Assembly: GCF_900103625.1 (NCBI RefSeq)
Contig: NZ_LT629700.1
Span: forward strand, 992,001 to 1,056,000
Direction: 5' to 3'
From: Corynebacterium mycetoides
Lineage (GTDB): Bacteria > Actinomycetota > Actinomycetes > Mycobacteriales > Mycobacteriaceae
DNA length: 64,000 nt
Shown here: piece by piece, positions 27,851 to 37,907 of the stretch
Numbering within the stretch: the first letter of the stretch is position 1
How the letters are laid out: the number at the start of each line of letters is the position of its first letter
Made by a program: the position numbers and the translations under genes
Notes under the pieces: generated by a model
What the model saw: the letters and a program-made list of their open reading frames with translations, nothing else
The model's database searches: none
Told to the model about the DNA's origin: nothing

Positions 27851-30800
27851 TGGTCGGCGTACGTCGCCGGGGCCTGCACCGCGCTGACAGCGATGGTGAC
27901 CCACGTCGGCGCGGTCGTGCCGTCTGCGTAGGTGACAACGAGCGGAATCGTGACCGTCTCTCCCGGGGCGGTCGGGCCCGGCTGTGCCGTGACCGTCCCG
28001 TCGGGGTTGACGGTGACCCACTCGGGCAGGTCAGCGGCGGCCGCCACGGTGGCTCCGGCCGGCAGGGGCTGCGCGGGTGTGGCGGACGCAGTCCCGCCTG
28101 CCTCGACTGCGAGAAGGCCGTAGGCGACGGCCGGATGGACGGTGACGGGGATCTCCGTGCGCACCACGCCGTTTGGCCCGGTCTCCTCCACCACGATGGT
28201 GTACTCCCCCGGTGCTGCACCTGCGGGGTCGATGGTGACGGTCCCGGTGGCGGGGTCAACCGTGGCCCAGGTGGGCAGCTCGCCGACCGGCGCGTACGTC
28301 GCACCTGGCTCAGCGGGACCTGCGACGGTGCGGGAGGCGCCGTCGGCGACAACGGCGACCGGCTCGTGGCGCACCGTGGGTGTCGCGGACACGGTGTACT
28401 CGACCGGGATCTCCTCGGTGGAGCCGTCCTGGTACGTGACCACGACGGTCATCGAGTAGTCACCCGGCGCGGTGTCGGCGGGCGGGGTGAAGGTGAGCGA
28501 GCCCGCCGGGCCGACAGCCACCCATTCCGGCACGCCCTCACCGGGCGCGAATGTGGTGCTCGGGCGCAGTTCCGCGCCGGACTCGTCGAGCGGGCGGGGC
28601 TGGTACAGGGTTCCACCCGCGGCAACGGTGACCGGCGGATAGTCCGGTTGATAGACCGAGGCCAGGGACTGCGCGACAACGAACGGAGCCAGGATGCTGG
28701 TCTCGGTGCCGTCGATAGCCGCCACAACCGTGACGTCGAGTGGGCCGGCCGGGAAGTCGGTGTCAGGCGTCCAGGTGATCTGTCCCGTGGAAGGGTCGAT
28801 GGTCATGCCTGCGGGCGCGCCGTCGGCGAGGCGATAGACCGCACCCGGAATCGCGGGAGCCGGGGCCGGGGTCACCACCTCAAAGCCCTGAACAACGTCC
28901 GTGATCGGGTAGATCGGCGCGTCGGCCTGCCCGACCGTGACTACCGCCGTGGCGGTATCGGTGGAACCGTCCGGGTAGGTGACGGTGACGGGCAACGAGG
29001 TCGTACCCGCCGCAACGTCCCTGCCCGGGGTGAGGGTGATGGAGCCGTCGGCGCCGAGCGTCGCCCAGTCCGGGAAGGCGGACGCGGGGGCGTAGGTCGT
29101 GCCCTCGGGGAGGAAGGTGCGGCCGCCGTCGCGGGGCGGGATGACCGTGGCGGTCTCCCCCTGGGATACCAGGGTGGGTGAATACACCGGGTTGAGCTGG
29201 CCCGCCTGGTTCTGCGTGACGGTCACGGGAGCGTTGACCGTCTCCGTGGAACCGTCCGGATAGGTGACCGTCACCGGGACGGTGTACGTGCCCGTCGGGA
29301 GGTCGGCGGGTGCGTTGATCGCGATCGTGCCGTCCGGGTTCACGGTTGCCCAGGACGGGGCGCCCTCCCCCGCCGCGAATTCGGTGTTCTCCGGGAGCGC
29401 TCCCGCCACCGGGTCTACTGGCGTGGCGACGGTGGCGGTTGCGCCCTGGGTCACCGGGGTCGTCTCGTAGGTCGGGTCGAACCTGCTCGCCCCGGATGCG
29501 ACGACGTTGACCACAACGCTCAGCTGTGCGGTGGTGCGGTCCGGGTACGCCACCACGACCGGGATCGTCGCTGCTCCGACCGGCTGGTCGGAGCGGACGG
29601 GCCATGTCACGACGCCCGTGGCGGGGTCGATCGTCGCCGTGGCGGGAGCACCCGCGCCGAGGGAGAACAGGGTGCCCGCCGGCAGCGGGGCGCCGCTGGC
29701 ATTGGTGGGAGGCTCTGACACGTAGGTTTGGCCCTGGGTGGCATCACCGGCAGGGTAGACGGGCTCGTTCGGGTTGACCACGTTGACGGTCACCGGTGCG
29801 GTGTCGGTGGATCCGTCGGCATAGGCGACCTCGATACCGAAGGTGACGGGCCCCGGCTGGACGGATGTGTCCGGACGGAGCGTGAGGCTGCCGTCGGGGT
29901 TGACGGTCACCCAGGTCGGGGTGTCGGATCCCGCGGCGTAGGTGGTCCCGGCGGGCTCCTCATCCCCGTTGGGGTCGCGCGGAGCGGGCACCGTCGTGGT
30001 TTGGCCTTGGGGCGCGTTTTTCGTCTGGTACACGGGCGCGTGCAGGGAGGTGTCGGCGGCTGTCACGCTGACGGTCGCCGCGATGGTGTCGGCGGTGCCG
30101 TCCGCGTATGTCACCGTCACCGGGAACGTGTACTCGCGCACCTCGGCGTCGAGGGGTGGTGCAGCCGTGATGGATCCGTCGCTGTTGACCGTGACCCACG
30201 GCGGGGTGCCCTCACCCGCGGCGAATGTCGTGCCGGCGGGCACGGGGCTTGGGGCCGGAAGAGTCGTCGTGCCGCCCTGGCGAACCGAGCCGTCCTGGTA
30301 GGTCGGGTCGGTCGCGTTGGCGTCGTTGAGCTGAACCGTTACCTGGGCGGTGATGGTGTCGGTTGAACCGTCCGGGTAACGCACGACGACCGGCATCTCG
30401 TACGTGCCTTCAGCGACGTCCGCCCCCGGGGCAAGGGTGATGGAACCGTCGGCGTTGAGCGTGGCCCAGGCGGGGAAATCCGGGCCCTCGAAGACGATGG
30501 ATCCCTCCGGCAGCGGCGCGCCGTCGACGGTCGGGGCCGCAACCGTGGCCGTGCCGTCCTGCCGGACGGGCACCGGGTCGCCGTATGCGGGGCTTGTCGA
30601 CGTCGCCAAGCTCGGCGCAACAAGCGCAATGACCGTGGTCTCGGCGGTGGAGCCGTCCGGGAAGGTCGCGGTGACCACCACCGGGTAGTCGGTGGTGTCC
30701 GCGTCGGCGGGCGGCGTGAGGACAAGTTCACCCGTGTCCGAGATGCTCGCCCATGCCGGTGCGTCGCCAAGAGTGAACGTGGTGCCGGTGGGCAACGGGT

Positions 30801-33290
30801 CCCCGGCGGCGTCTGTCAGCGGCCGCGCGTTGTCGACCTGGCCCTGAACCACTGTTTCCACCCGGCCGCCCTCGAGCCCGAGGCGAGTTGCCTGGGACGG
30901 TGCCACGGTGAGGTTGAGAACCGCGGTGTCGGTGGTGCCGTCAGCGTAGGTGACCGTCACGGTGTACGTGTTCGTCCCGACGGCCGCGTCGAACGGCGGT
31001 TTCAGGGTGACCACGCCAGCGGAATCCACCGCCACCCAGTCCGGGGTCCCGGCGGCGAAGGCGAACGACTTCACGTCGGTCAGCGGCGAGCCGTCGAAGC
31101 GCGCAAACGGCGGCAGCGTGTAGGGCTGGCCCTGGACGACCGTCGCCGTCTTGTCGTCGACCTGGTTGAGGTTGGCGTCCGATTCGGTGACGTCGAACAC
31201 GGCGTAGGTGGCGGAGGTCCCCCCGTCGGTGTAGGTGACCACGACCGGGACGGTCACGGAACCCACCGGCTGGTCAGCCGGCACGGCCCACGTCACAACG
31301 CCGCTCGACGGGTCGATGCTCGCGCCCGCCGGGGCGCCGTCGCCGAGCGCGAAACCCGTCACGTTCGTCAGCGGCGTGCCGTCCGCGTTGAGCGGAGCCT
31401 CGGTTGCGGCCGTTCCCGATTGGCGGGCGTCGGCGATCTGGTAGGTCGGCAGGTCGGGGTTGTTCACCTGGACGGTCGTGGTGATGGTGTCCGACGTTCC
31501 GTCCGGGTAATTGGCCACAACTTCGAGTGTGTATCCCTGGTCAGGCACGGTGTTGTCCGGGCTGACGGTGATCGACCCGTCGGGGTTGAGCGTGGCCCAG
31601 TCGGGGAAGTCCGCCCCTTCAGTGAACGTTGTCCCGTCGGGCAGCGCCCCCTGGGCCGGGTCGGCCGGCGCCGGGATGGTGGCCGTGGCGCCCCAATCCA
31701 CGGAGCGGGTCTCAAGTTCCGGGGCGAACGTGTTCGACTGCGACGTCACCACGGTGACGGTGTGCGTCACCGTGTCGGTGGAACCGTCGGGATACGTTAT
31801 GGCCACATCGAAGGTGTAGTCGCCGGGGTCGGCGTTCGCGGGAGGGGTGACCGTCAGGCCGCCGTCGGGGTTGACGGTGACCCAGGAGGGCTTTTTCGGG
31901 CCGGGTTCGTAGGTGGTTTCCGAGGGCAGGGTATTGCCCGCGGCGTCGGTCTGCGGGCCGGTGGTGGTGGTCACGCCCTGGGTTGCGGACGGGGTCATGC
32001 CGTTGACGTCTGTCGATGTCGCGGTGGACGGGGTGACCGTCACCGACGCAGCGATGATTTCGGAGGACCCGTCCGGGTACTCCACCAGAACCGGCACGGT
32101 GTAGTCGCCGGGCTGCAACGCGAAGCCCGGGGAGACGGACAGCGAACCGTCCGCGTTGACGGTGACCCAGCCCGGGGTGTCGGCGGTGGCGCTGAAGCGG
32201 GTGCCCGGGGGTAGCGCGGCCTGGTTGGCGTCGAGAGGCGTCGGCGCCTCGGCCGTCGCCCCCTGAGCGACGCTGACGGCCTGGTAACCCGGGTTGTAGG
32301 TTCCCCGATCCAGAGGGAGACCGCAGTTGAGGGTGCTGTAGGTCGACGTGAGGGCGGCCGTGTTGTCAAAGGTGGGGTCGGCCAACCAGGTGGACGACGG
32401 CACGGTACCGGCGATGGAGGCCATGGCCTGGGTTCTGGCGGGGAGTGATCCGCGCACCCGCGCGTAGTAGGTGCCGTCCGCACCGCGCTCCCAGGTAAGC
32501 GTGAGTGTTTGTCCGTTGTTGGTGTACCCGGGGAAGGAGAAGAAGGCCATCACGTTGCCGAATGTCTGCGGCGCCGTCACCTTTGGCGTGAACTTCGGGT
32601 CGAGACGCCACGCGATGTCGATGTTGTCCATCGCGTATTCGGTGTACAGGCGCATGCGCGAGGTCATGGTCGTGGTGGCCCCGGTGGCGGCGGAGCTCCA
32701 GCCGTCGAGGGTGAGAGCGGTCCCACCCATGGTGGAGATGAGGCTCAACCCGTCGGGCAGCCGCGGATCCTGCGCCGCCCCGTCGGTCGACGGCTGGCTG
32801 ACCAGCACCCCGCCTTCCGCCGTGCCGTCCGCGTACTCTGCGTTCGCGCTCGCCGGGGTGACCTGGAACGGGCGGAAGACGTCCGACACGGAACCGTTCG
32901 CGCCGGCGGGCTGGCTGTAGCTCTGCGCCCACATGTTCACGGAGCAGACCCCGCGGCCCGGCTCCCCGGTCGGGTTCGCCGTGATCGTCATCGCGTCGGA
33001 GGCGTCCGCGGGAGCCGGGATGTTGAGGGTGGAGGCGACCTTGTTCAGCTCGGTCGGGTTGGCACCCGCTGGCAGGGTCTGCGCCTGCGCGCCGGGCAGA
33101 AAGGGCGTGGTGGGCAGGAGTGCCGGAACCGCGAGGGCCGAACCGGACAGGGCAATGGCGACGGCGAGGGCGGGAACAGTGGAACGGGACACGGCTAAAC
33201 CTTAACGAGAGGAGGAGTATCGCACCCTGTTTTGGCTGCGAATCTAAAATTTCCCCTCAAGTAAACCACGGGAACCTCTCCGTGTCCCGG

Positions 33291-34268
33291 TTACGCGCGC
33301 GACACCGGCCACACGTCCCGGATGAGGCGCAGGATTGCGGTGGCTACGGTCCCCGGGGCGTCGAGAGGCGGCATGTGGCCGCTGTCCGGGAGGATTTGGA
33401 GGTAGGCACGGGGCCAGATCTCGCTGAGGCGCGCCGACTGTGTGACGGGAGTGATGGTGTCGCGGTCGCCGACGAGGATGAACCCCGGGATGGCGGCCAA
33501 AACGTCCGCGACCTCGATCTCCGAGTGGTTGACCAGGTCGTCGAAGTAGCCCGCGTACGTGTCCAACGGGGTCAGCTGCATCATGGCGGCGTGGAACTTC
33601 ACCACCGCGTAGCCGACCGGGCGGTAGTAGAACCCCAGGGCGAGCACCGGGGCGATGACGGCAGTCCCGGCGCTGAGAAGCTTATCCGCGAGCCCGGGTG
33701 CGCCCCGGTAGAGCTCTTCAAGGGCGGTTCCCACGGTCCCGGCCAGGACCTGCGGCATGCCTTGGCGGGCGAACGGCTCGACGGCGGAGGAGATTTGGAC
33801 GGTTCCGGCGAGATCGAGCTCGTGCGCGTACCGACGCATCAGGGACAGCGACACCGGCCCGCCGAGCGAGTGGCCCACGACGATGAGAGGGCCGGTGATG
33901 CGGCGGTCCGCGAGAACCGCGCGGACGTCGTCGGCCGCGCCGTCGATGGTGCACACCTGCGGGGCGGCGCGGCCGGTCTCGCCGTGGCCGCGCAGGTCGA
34001 CCAGGAGCTGGCGAACGGGCAGCGAGGCGAGCTCGTCGACCTGCATGTAGAACTCGTCGGACGAGATGTTGAAGCCGTGGATGTAGAGCACGGTGAGTTC
34101 CGCGTCTTCGGGCCCGCGCTCGTACCAGTGGACGTCGATGCCGTCGTTGCGGGTCACACCGCGACGGTCGTACGTCAGGCCCGCGACGGGGCGGGGATTG
34201 AGGGCGTCGAGAAGCGAGCGCGGCCGCAGCGGCCGTGGGCTGCCAGTGAGTTCGGCCATGGAGTGCAT
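33291..34268 (-). CDS. Alpha/beta hydrolase
   Basis: A protein of about 325 residues with the alpha/beta-hydrolase fold: oxyanion region YIHGFNIS, nucleophile elbow VVGHSLGG (Ser), an acidic residue in LVGDRDTITP, and the catalytic His in DSGHMPP. A lid with hydrophobic content lies around the middle. No signal peptide. Three starts are possible (TTG 34277, ATG 34268, ATG 34259); I list ATG 34268. It diverges from an acyl carrier protein gene with only a short gap containing TATATTAT, so the two may act together on acyl chains, which is inference. Confidence 0.88.
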   Translation of the reverse strand: MHSMAELTGSPRPLRPRSLLDALNPRPVAGLTYDRRGVTRNDGIDVHWYERGPEDAELTVLYIHGFNISSDEFYMQVDELASLPVRQLLVDLRGHGETGRAAPQVCTIDGAADDVRAVLADRRITGPLIVVGHSLGGPVSLSLMRRYAHELDLAGTVQISSAVEPFARQGMPQVLAGTVGTALEELYRGAPGLADKLLSAGTAVIAPVLALGFYYRPVGYAVVKFHAAMMQLTPLDTYAGYFDDLVNHSEIEVADVLAAIPGFILVGDRDTITPVTQSARLSEIWPRAYLQILPDSGHMPPLDAPGTVATAILRLIRDVWPVSRA

Positions 34269-34294
34269 AGACCTCAAGTGTATATTATGGGTGC

Positions 34295-34609
34295 ATGGAG
34301 CTTTCGGAACAACTGGGCCAGCGCCTCGACCTCGCCGGGTTCACAATGGGCGCGGAGGAGGGCGACGCCGCCGACGCCAGCGTGCTCGGCCGCCTCGTGC
34401 GCCTCCTCTCCGATGTCTCCGGAACCGACCCCGAATCCATCGAGGAAGGCATGACGCTGTCCGAGGCGGGTGTGTCCTCCCTCGACCGCATCGAGCTGGC
34501 CGTGCGCGCCGAGAACGAGTTCGGGGCACGCGCCGACGACGGCCCCTACCCCGACAACCCCACCGTCGGCGAGGTCGCCGGGTGGCTCGAGGAGAACGGC
34601 CGGGACTGA
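34295..34609 (+). CDS. Acyl carrier protein
   Basis: A 104-residue ACP-fold protein. The phosphopantetheine site is GVSSLDRIEL, where the attachment Ser is kept but the usual Asp before it is Ser. It has an N-terminal extension of about 20 residues. Corynebacteria use a type I fatty acid synthase, so a free ACP implies another pathway. No synthase or ligase gene is adjacent; the divergent hydrolase is the only candidate partner here. Confidence 0.85.
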   Translation: MELSEQLGQRLDLAGFTMGAEEGDAADASVLGRLVRLLSDVSGTDPESIEEGMTLSEAGVSSLDRIELAVRAENEFGARADDGPYPDNPTVGEVAGWLEENGRD

Positions 34610-34629
34610 CGGGTTTCAGCCGCCGGGTT

Positions 34630-36609
34630 TCAGCCGCCCAGGACGATCCCCTCACGGCGCGGGTCCGCCCCGCCCACGATGGCTCCGTCGCGGCGCACCA
34701 GCGCCGACAGCCCGCTCGACATCGGCTCCGTGACCACCTGGTGGCCCTTCTCCTCCAGCGCGCCGACAACGTCCCCGGCCCCGCCGCCCGCGACCAGCGG
34801 GTGCTCCCCGCCGATGCCCGTCTCCGGGGTGTTGCGCGCCCCGAAGTTCGGGGCGGAGATCGCCTGCTGCGGGTTCATCCCCCATTCCGTCATGCCGAGG
34901 AACGTTTTGAGCACGTACTGGATGATCAGCGACCCGCCCGGGGAGCCCAGTGCCATCTCCGCGGTCCCGTCCGGGCCGAAGACGAGAAACGGCGCCATGG
35001 AGGAGCGCGGCCGCTTCGCGGGCTCGACGCGGTTGGCGGCCAGCTCGCCGGCCTCGTTGCGCGGCTCGGCGGAAAAGTCCGTCAACTGGTTGTTCAGGAT
35101 GAAGCCGCGCGTGAAGTGGAACGAGCCGAATGCGGCCTCGACGCTCGACGTGAAGGACGCGGCGTTGCCGTCGGCGTCGATGACGTTGACGTGGGTTGTG
35201 CCGTGCTCCGGAGTGTCCGCGCCGGCGCCGACCGGGTGCACAAGCTCGCCGGGTGTGGTCGTGCCCATGGTCTGTGCGGGGTCGATGAGTTCGGAGCGTT
35301 GGGCGATGTAGGCATCGGCAAGCAGTGCCTCCGTTCCCCCGGGAACCGGTGCGAAGGCAGGGTCGCCGACGTAGGCGTCGCGGTCCGCGTAGGCGAGCCG
35401 CTCGGCCTCGGCGACGAGGTGGATCGCTTCCGGATCCGGCAGCGCGCCGTCGGGGCCGGGGTTCTCCGGCGCGTACTGCGCGAGGTCGCGGCCCTCGAGC
35501 AGGCGCAGCGCCTCAAGCACCGCAACGCCTCCGCTTGACGACGGCGGCATCCCGCACACGTCCCTCCCCTTGTACTCCACGCACAGGGCGTCGGTCACCC
35601 GCGGCGTGTAGCCGGCAAGGTCCGCCGTGGTCATCCGCGACGGCGTCAACCCCTCCTCCGCGCGCGTCGCCTCCGCGACGATGTCGGCGGCGATTCCGCC
35701 GGTGTAAAACTCGTTGGCGTCGCGCGCGATCGCGCGCAGCACCTCCGCGTACTCGGGATTTTTCAGCTCCGTCCCCGCGGCGAGCGCCTCGCCCTGCCCG
35801 TCGAGGAAGTACTGCGCGGCGTTCGGGCTGGCCGCGAGCTGTTCCGCGGAGTCCGCGATCGACGCCGACAGGCGCGGTGACACGGTGAAACCCTTTTCGG
35901 CGAGGTCGATCGCCGGCTGGATGTCGGCCTGCCAGTCCGCGTGGCCGAACTGCCTGTGCAGCTCCGCGAGGGCGGCAACGATGCCCGGCACCCCGATGGA
36001 GCGGCCGGAACTGCGCGCGTCCGGGAGCGGGGCTGTCGGGTTGGTGCCGTCGACGTGGATCAGGTAGTTCTCGTCGGCGGCGAGCGGCGCGACCTCGCGG
36101 CCGTCGATGGCGACGCGTCTGCCCGTTTTCGCATCGCTGTAGAGGATGTACCCTCCCCCGCCGATGCCGGAGGACTGCGGCTCCACCAGGCCGAGGACGA
36201 ACTGCGCCGCGACGACGGCGTCCGCGGCGTTGCCGCCCCGGAGGAGCACATCGCACGCCGCCTTCGTCGCGACCGGGTTCGCGGTCGTCACGGCAAAGGT
36301 CTGCGCACGGACCTCCTGCATCCCGCTGCGGTACCCGGTGCCAATCTCGGGGGCGACGTCGATGCTGCGCTCTGCCGCGCTATCCGGCGCCTCCCCGCCC
36401 GTGACGTGGCCTGACACGCCGTCGGCGGGTTCGCAGTTCGCGACGTCTAGCGTCTCCACCGCCTGCTGCTGGGACTCCTGCGGCCGGGACTCCTGCGGCT
36501 GGGGTTGCGTGCTGCTCGCATCCGGCTCCCCCAGCTGCTCGCTGCACCCCGCCAGCAGCAACCCCGTGGCCGCGACCATGGACATGACCAAACGTGACGT
36601 AGCTCCCAT
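34630..36609 (-). CDS. ggt: Gamma-glutamyltransferase lipoprotein
   Basis: Hydrolyses or transfers the gamma-glutamyl group of glutathione-like compounds. The 659-residue form starting at ATG 36609 gives a lipoprotein signal with LLLAGC22. The autocleavage/nucleophile site is GTTHVNV (Thr471), followed by the small-subunit motif LGSPGGSLII. Other family parts are GIGGGGYILY and PPSSSGGVAVLEAL. An acidic Gln/Pro/Glu-rich linker follows the lipobox. Longer in-frame starts would lose the lipobox position. It is divergent from the bacteriocin-like gene, and the two promoters share 36610-36798. Confidence 0.95.
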   Translation of the reverse strand: MGATSRLVMSMVAATGLLLAGCSEQLGEPDASSTQPQPQESRPQESQQQAVETLDVANCEPADGVSGHVTGGEAPDSAAERSIDVAPEIGTGYRSGMQEVRAQTFAVTTANPVATKAACDVLLRGGNAADAVVAAQFVLGLVEPQSSGIGGGGYILYSDAKTGRRVAIDGREVAPLAADENYLIHVDGTNPTAPLPDARSSGRSIGVPGIVAALAELHRQFGHADWQADIQPAIDLAEKGFTVSPRLSASIADSAEQLAASPNAAQYFLDGQGEALAAGTELKNPEYAEVLRAIARDANEFYTGGIAADIVAEATRAEEGLTPSRMTTADLAGYTPRVTDALCVEYKGRDVCGMPPSSSGGVAVLEALRLLEGRDLAQYAPENPGPDGALPDPEAIHLVAEAERLAYADRDAYVGDPAFAPVPGGTEALLADAYIAQRSELIDPAQTMGTTTPGELVHPVGAGADTPEHGTTHVNVIDADGNAASFTSSVEAAFGSFHFTRGFILNNQLTDFSAEPRNEAGELAANRVEPAKRPRSSMAPFLVFGPDGTAEMALGSPGGSLIIQYVLKTFLGMTEWGMNPQQAISAPNFGARNTPETGIGGEHPLVAGGGAGDVVGALEEKGHQVVTEPMSSGLSALVRRDGAIVGGADPRREGIVLGG

Positions 36610-36798
36610 ATGTGCATGATTCCACACCCGGGCCCGGCGCGTGACGGTTTCCGCTGCGGCCGTCGACGGAACGAAAGTGCCGACATTCGCCACGAAAGGC
36701 CCGTTTTGTGCCGCAGGCGTTGGTGTGTCCCGGCCGGGCTTTTAAGGTCGGCACCTGCAGGACACCGCCCCAGCCCGAGACTGTAAGGAGCACCGAGC

Positions 36799-37548
36799 AT
36801 GCACACCAGAGCTACACGACGCGCCAGCCTCACCGCGGCCCTCATCCTCTTCTCCGCCGCCCTTCCCGCCGCCGCCCAGGCCGAGGACCCCGCTGCTGAG
36901 GGTCCCGCGGGTGAGACCTGCGCGACGAGCACGGGTGCCGGCGCCGACATTCAACCGGCCCCGGACAACTCAGCCGCCGCGGCCGCTGCCGCGATGGAAC
37001 AGATCCAGGCGGGCGCGATCACGCTGCACAACAACGCGCTGGACGTCGATCAGGCGAGCGCCTACTCAATCACCACGGAAGGCGAACGGTTCGACGCCGT
37101 CACGATCCCGGTCGCCGGGGAATTCAGCCGAACCAGCAATGTCACGGTTGTGTTCAACGGCGCGGGCGAGGTGGTGCGCTACTCGGAAACCCTGGTGGAC
37201 AAGGCCGACAACGGAAAGTTCCGCGTGCGCGTCTTCAACGACGGCGCGCAAGTGAAGGACGAGACAACGGACCTCGACTACATGAACGACGACGAGCTGA
37301 CCGCCGCGTCGCAGGTTGACCCGAACCAGCCAACCGTCACGACCTACGGTGTCGGCTCCACCGTCGCGTGCCTCGCGGCGGTCGCCGGAATCGGCGGACC
37401 CATCGCGTACCTGATCGCCAGCGCATGCGCCGGGTCGTGCGCCGGTGTCGCCACCGGCGTCGGCGCGGCGATCTGCGCCGCGTGCATCGGCGGCTACGCC
37501 ACGCTGGGCGCCGGCGGAATGACCGCTGCAGCCAGCTGCTTCAAGTAG
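36799..37548 (+). CDS. Secreted halocin-C8-like bacteriocin precursor candidate
   Basis: A 249-residue secreted protein: signal peptide (residues 1-28, ending AAAQA), a polar middle (about 29-182) and a hydrophobic Gly/Ala-rich C-terminal module (about 183-249) with six Cys at 191, 210, 214, 226, 229 and 247. This arrangement, with a large N-terminal part joined to a Cys-rich hydrophobic C-terminus, is that of halocin C8 precursors, where the C-terminus is released as the peptide and the N-terminal part gives immunity. The call rests on pattern, not on a search. A strong AGGAGG precedes the next gene, which encodes a small membrane protein and suggests a pair. A membrane-interacting secreted protein of other kind remains possible. 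Confidence 0.6.
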   Translation: MHTRATRRASLTAALILFSAALPAAAQAEDPAAEGPAGETCATSTGAGADIQPAPDNSAAAAAAAMEQIQAGAITLHNNALDVDQASAYSITTEGERFDAVTIPVAGEFSRTSNVTVVFNGAGEVVRYSETLVDKADNGKFRVRVFNDGAQVKDETTDLDYMNDDELTAASQVDPNQPTVTTYGVGSTVACLAAVAGIGGPIAYLIASACAGSCAGVATGVGAAICAACIGGYATLGAGGMTAAASCFK

Positions 37549-37557
37549 GAGGACAGG

Positions 37558-37746
37558 ATGAAGTACGTCCACGCTCTCACCGCGGTGTGCATCGCGCTGA
37601 GCGCCATCTGCGCGGCCGCCGCGGTTCTACTCGTCCCCGGGGCATTCGAATCCCGCGGCACCGCCCGCATTCTGTGGATCGCGGGGCTTGCCGTCCTCGC
37701 GCTTGTCCTGGCGCTGACCGCCCGGAGGCTGCGCTCGCGTCCGTGA
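37558..37746 (+). CDS. Small two-helix membrane protein, possible immunity protein
   Basis: A 62-residue protein with two hydrophobic helices (about 7-29 and 37-55) and a basic C-terminus (ARRLRSRP). Its ATG lies 9 bases after the stop of the bacteriocin-like gene, with AGGAGGACAGG as ribosome binding site, so the two are surely cotranscribed. Small basic two-helix proteins are common immunity proteins next to bacteriocin genes; that role is inferred from context only. Confidence 0.7.
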   Translation: MKYVHALTAVCIALSAICAAAAVLLVPGAFESRGTARILWIAGLAVLALVLALTARRLRSRP

Positions 37747-37778
37747 GGCCTGCGCTCGGGCGGGCGCCGCGGCTCAGG

Positions 37779-37844
37779 CTGCACGACCCCAGGCGCGATC
37801 GCCACGCAAAAGCCCAGGGCACGAAAGCTTGAGGACGTGCAGCG
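37779..37844. repeat. Single dispersed copy of the 73-bp repeat
   Basis: Begins GCTGCACGACC and ends CTTGAGGACGTGCAGC, matching the ends of the array at 23748-23964, with shared ACGCA and CCCAGG blocks in between. Its ends are inverted (GCTGCACG and CGTGCAGC). It lies in the gap between the bacteriocin-like pair and the aldehyde dehydrogenase terminator. Confidence 0.65.
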
Positions 37845-37857
37845 CTACAACGCGAAA

Positions 37858-37888
37858 CGACGCGCACGCGGCTGGCGGGTGCGCGTCG
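37858..37888 (-). terminator. Terminator hairpin after the aldehyde dehydrogenase gene
   Basis: CGACGCGCAC and GTGCGCGTCG form a perfect 10-bp stem over an 11-base loop. On the minus strand it is followed by TTTCG and lies 20 bases past the dehydrogenase stop. It could also stop transcription arriving from the bacteriocin-like operon. Confidence 0.7.
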
Positions 37889-37907
37889 ATAGGCGAAAAG
37901 CGAGGAG

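Larger units (their letters stand above)
24855..33192 (-). pseudogene. Giant secreted YPDG/Rib-type repeat surface protein, frame broken by five 1-base deletions
   Basis: The GTG at 33192 opens a signal peptide (cleavage near GAQAQ), then a roughly 300-residue unique head with a lectin-like feel, then about 17 diverged repeats of 70-100 residues each ending in YPDGS or similar (Rib/alpha-like fold), then eight nearly identical 101-residue repeats. The C-terminus has a helical zone of 29-residue repeats, a hydrophobic segment (GVAGIIAAALLLTSAL) and a Ser-rich tail, with no LPXTG. The frame is lost between 26054 and 26395 by five single-base deletions inside one repeat; adding five bases makes the span exactly 2781 codons, so the intact protein would be 2780 residues. 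I infer a consensus error rather than real decay. Adhesion or biofilm role is likely from the family. Confidence 0.85.

Noticed and set aside
26420..27931. Series of plus-strand frames of about 100 residues repeating every 303 bp
   Set aside because: They are antisense readings of the coding repeats of the surface protein, with identical products only because the DNA repeats.
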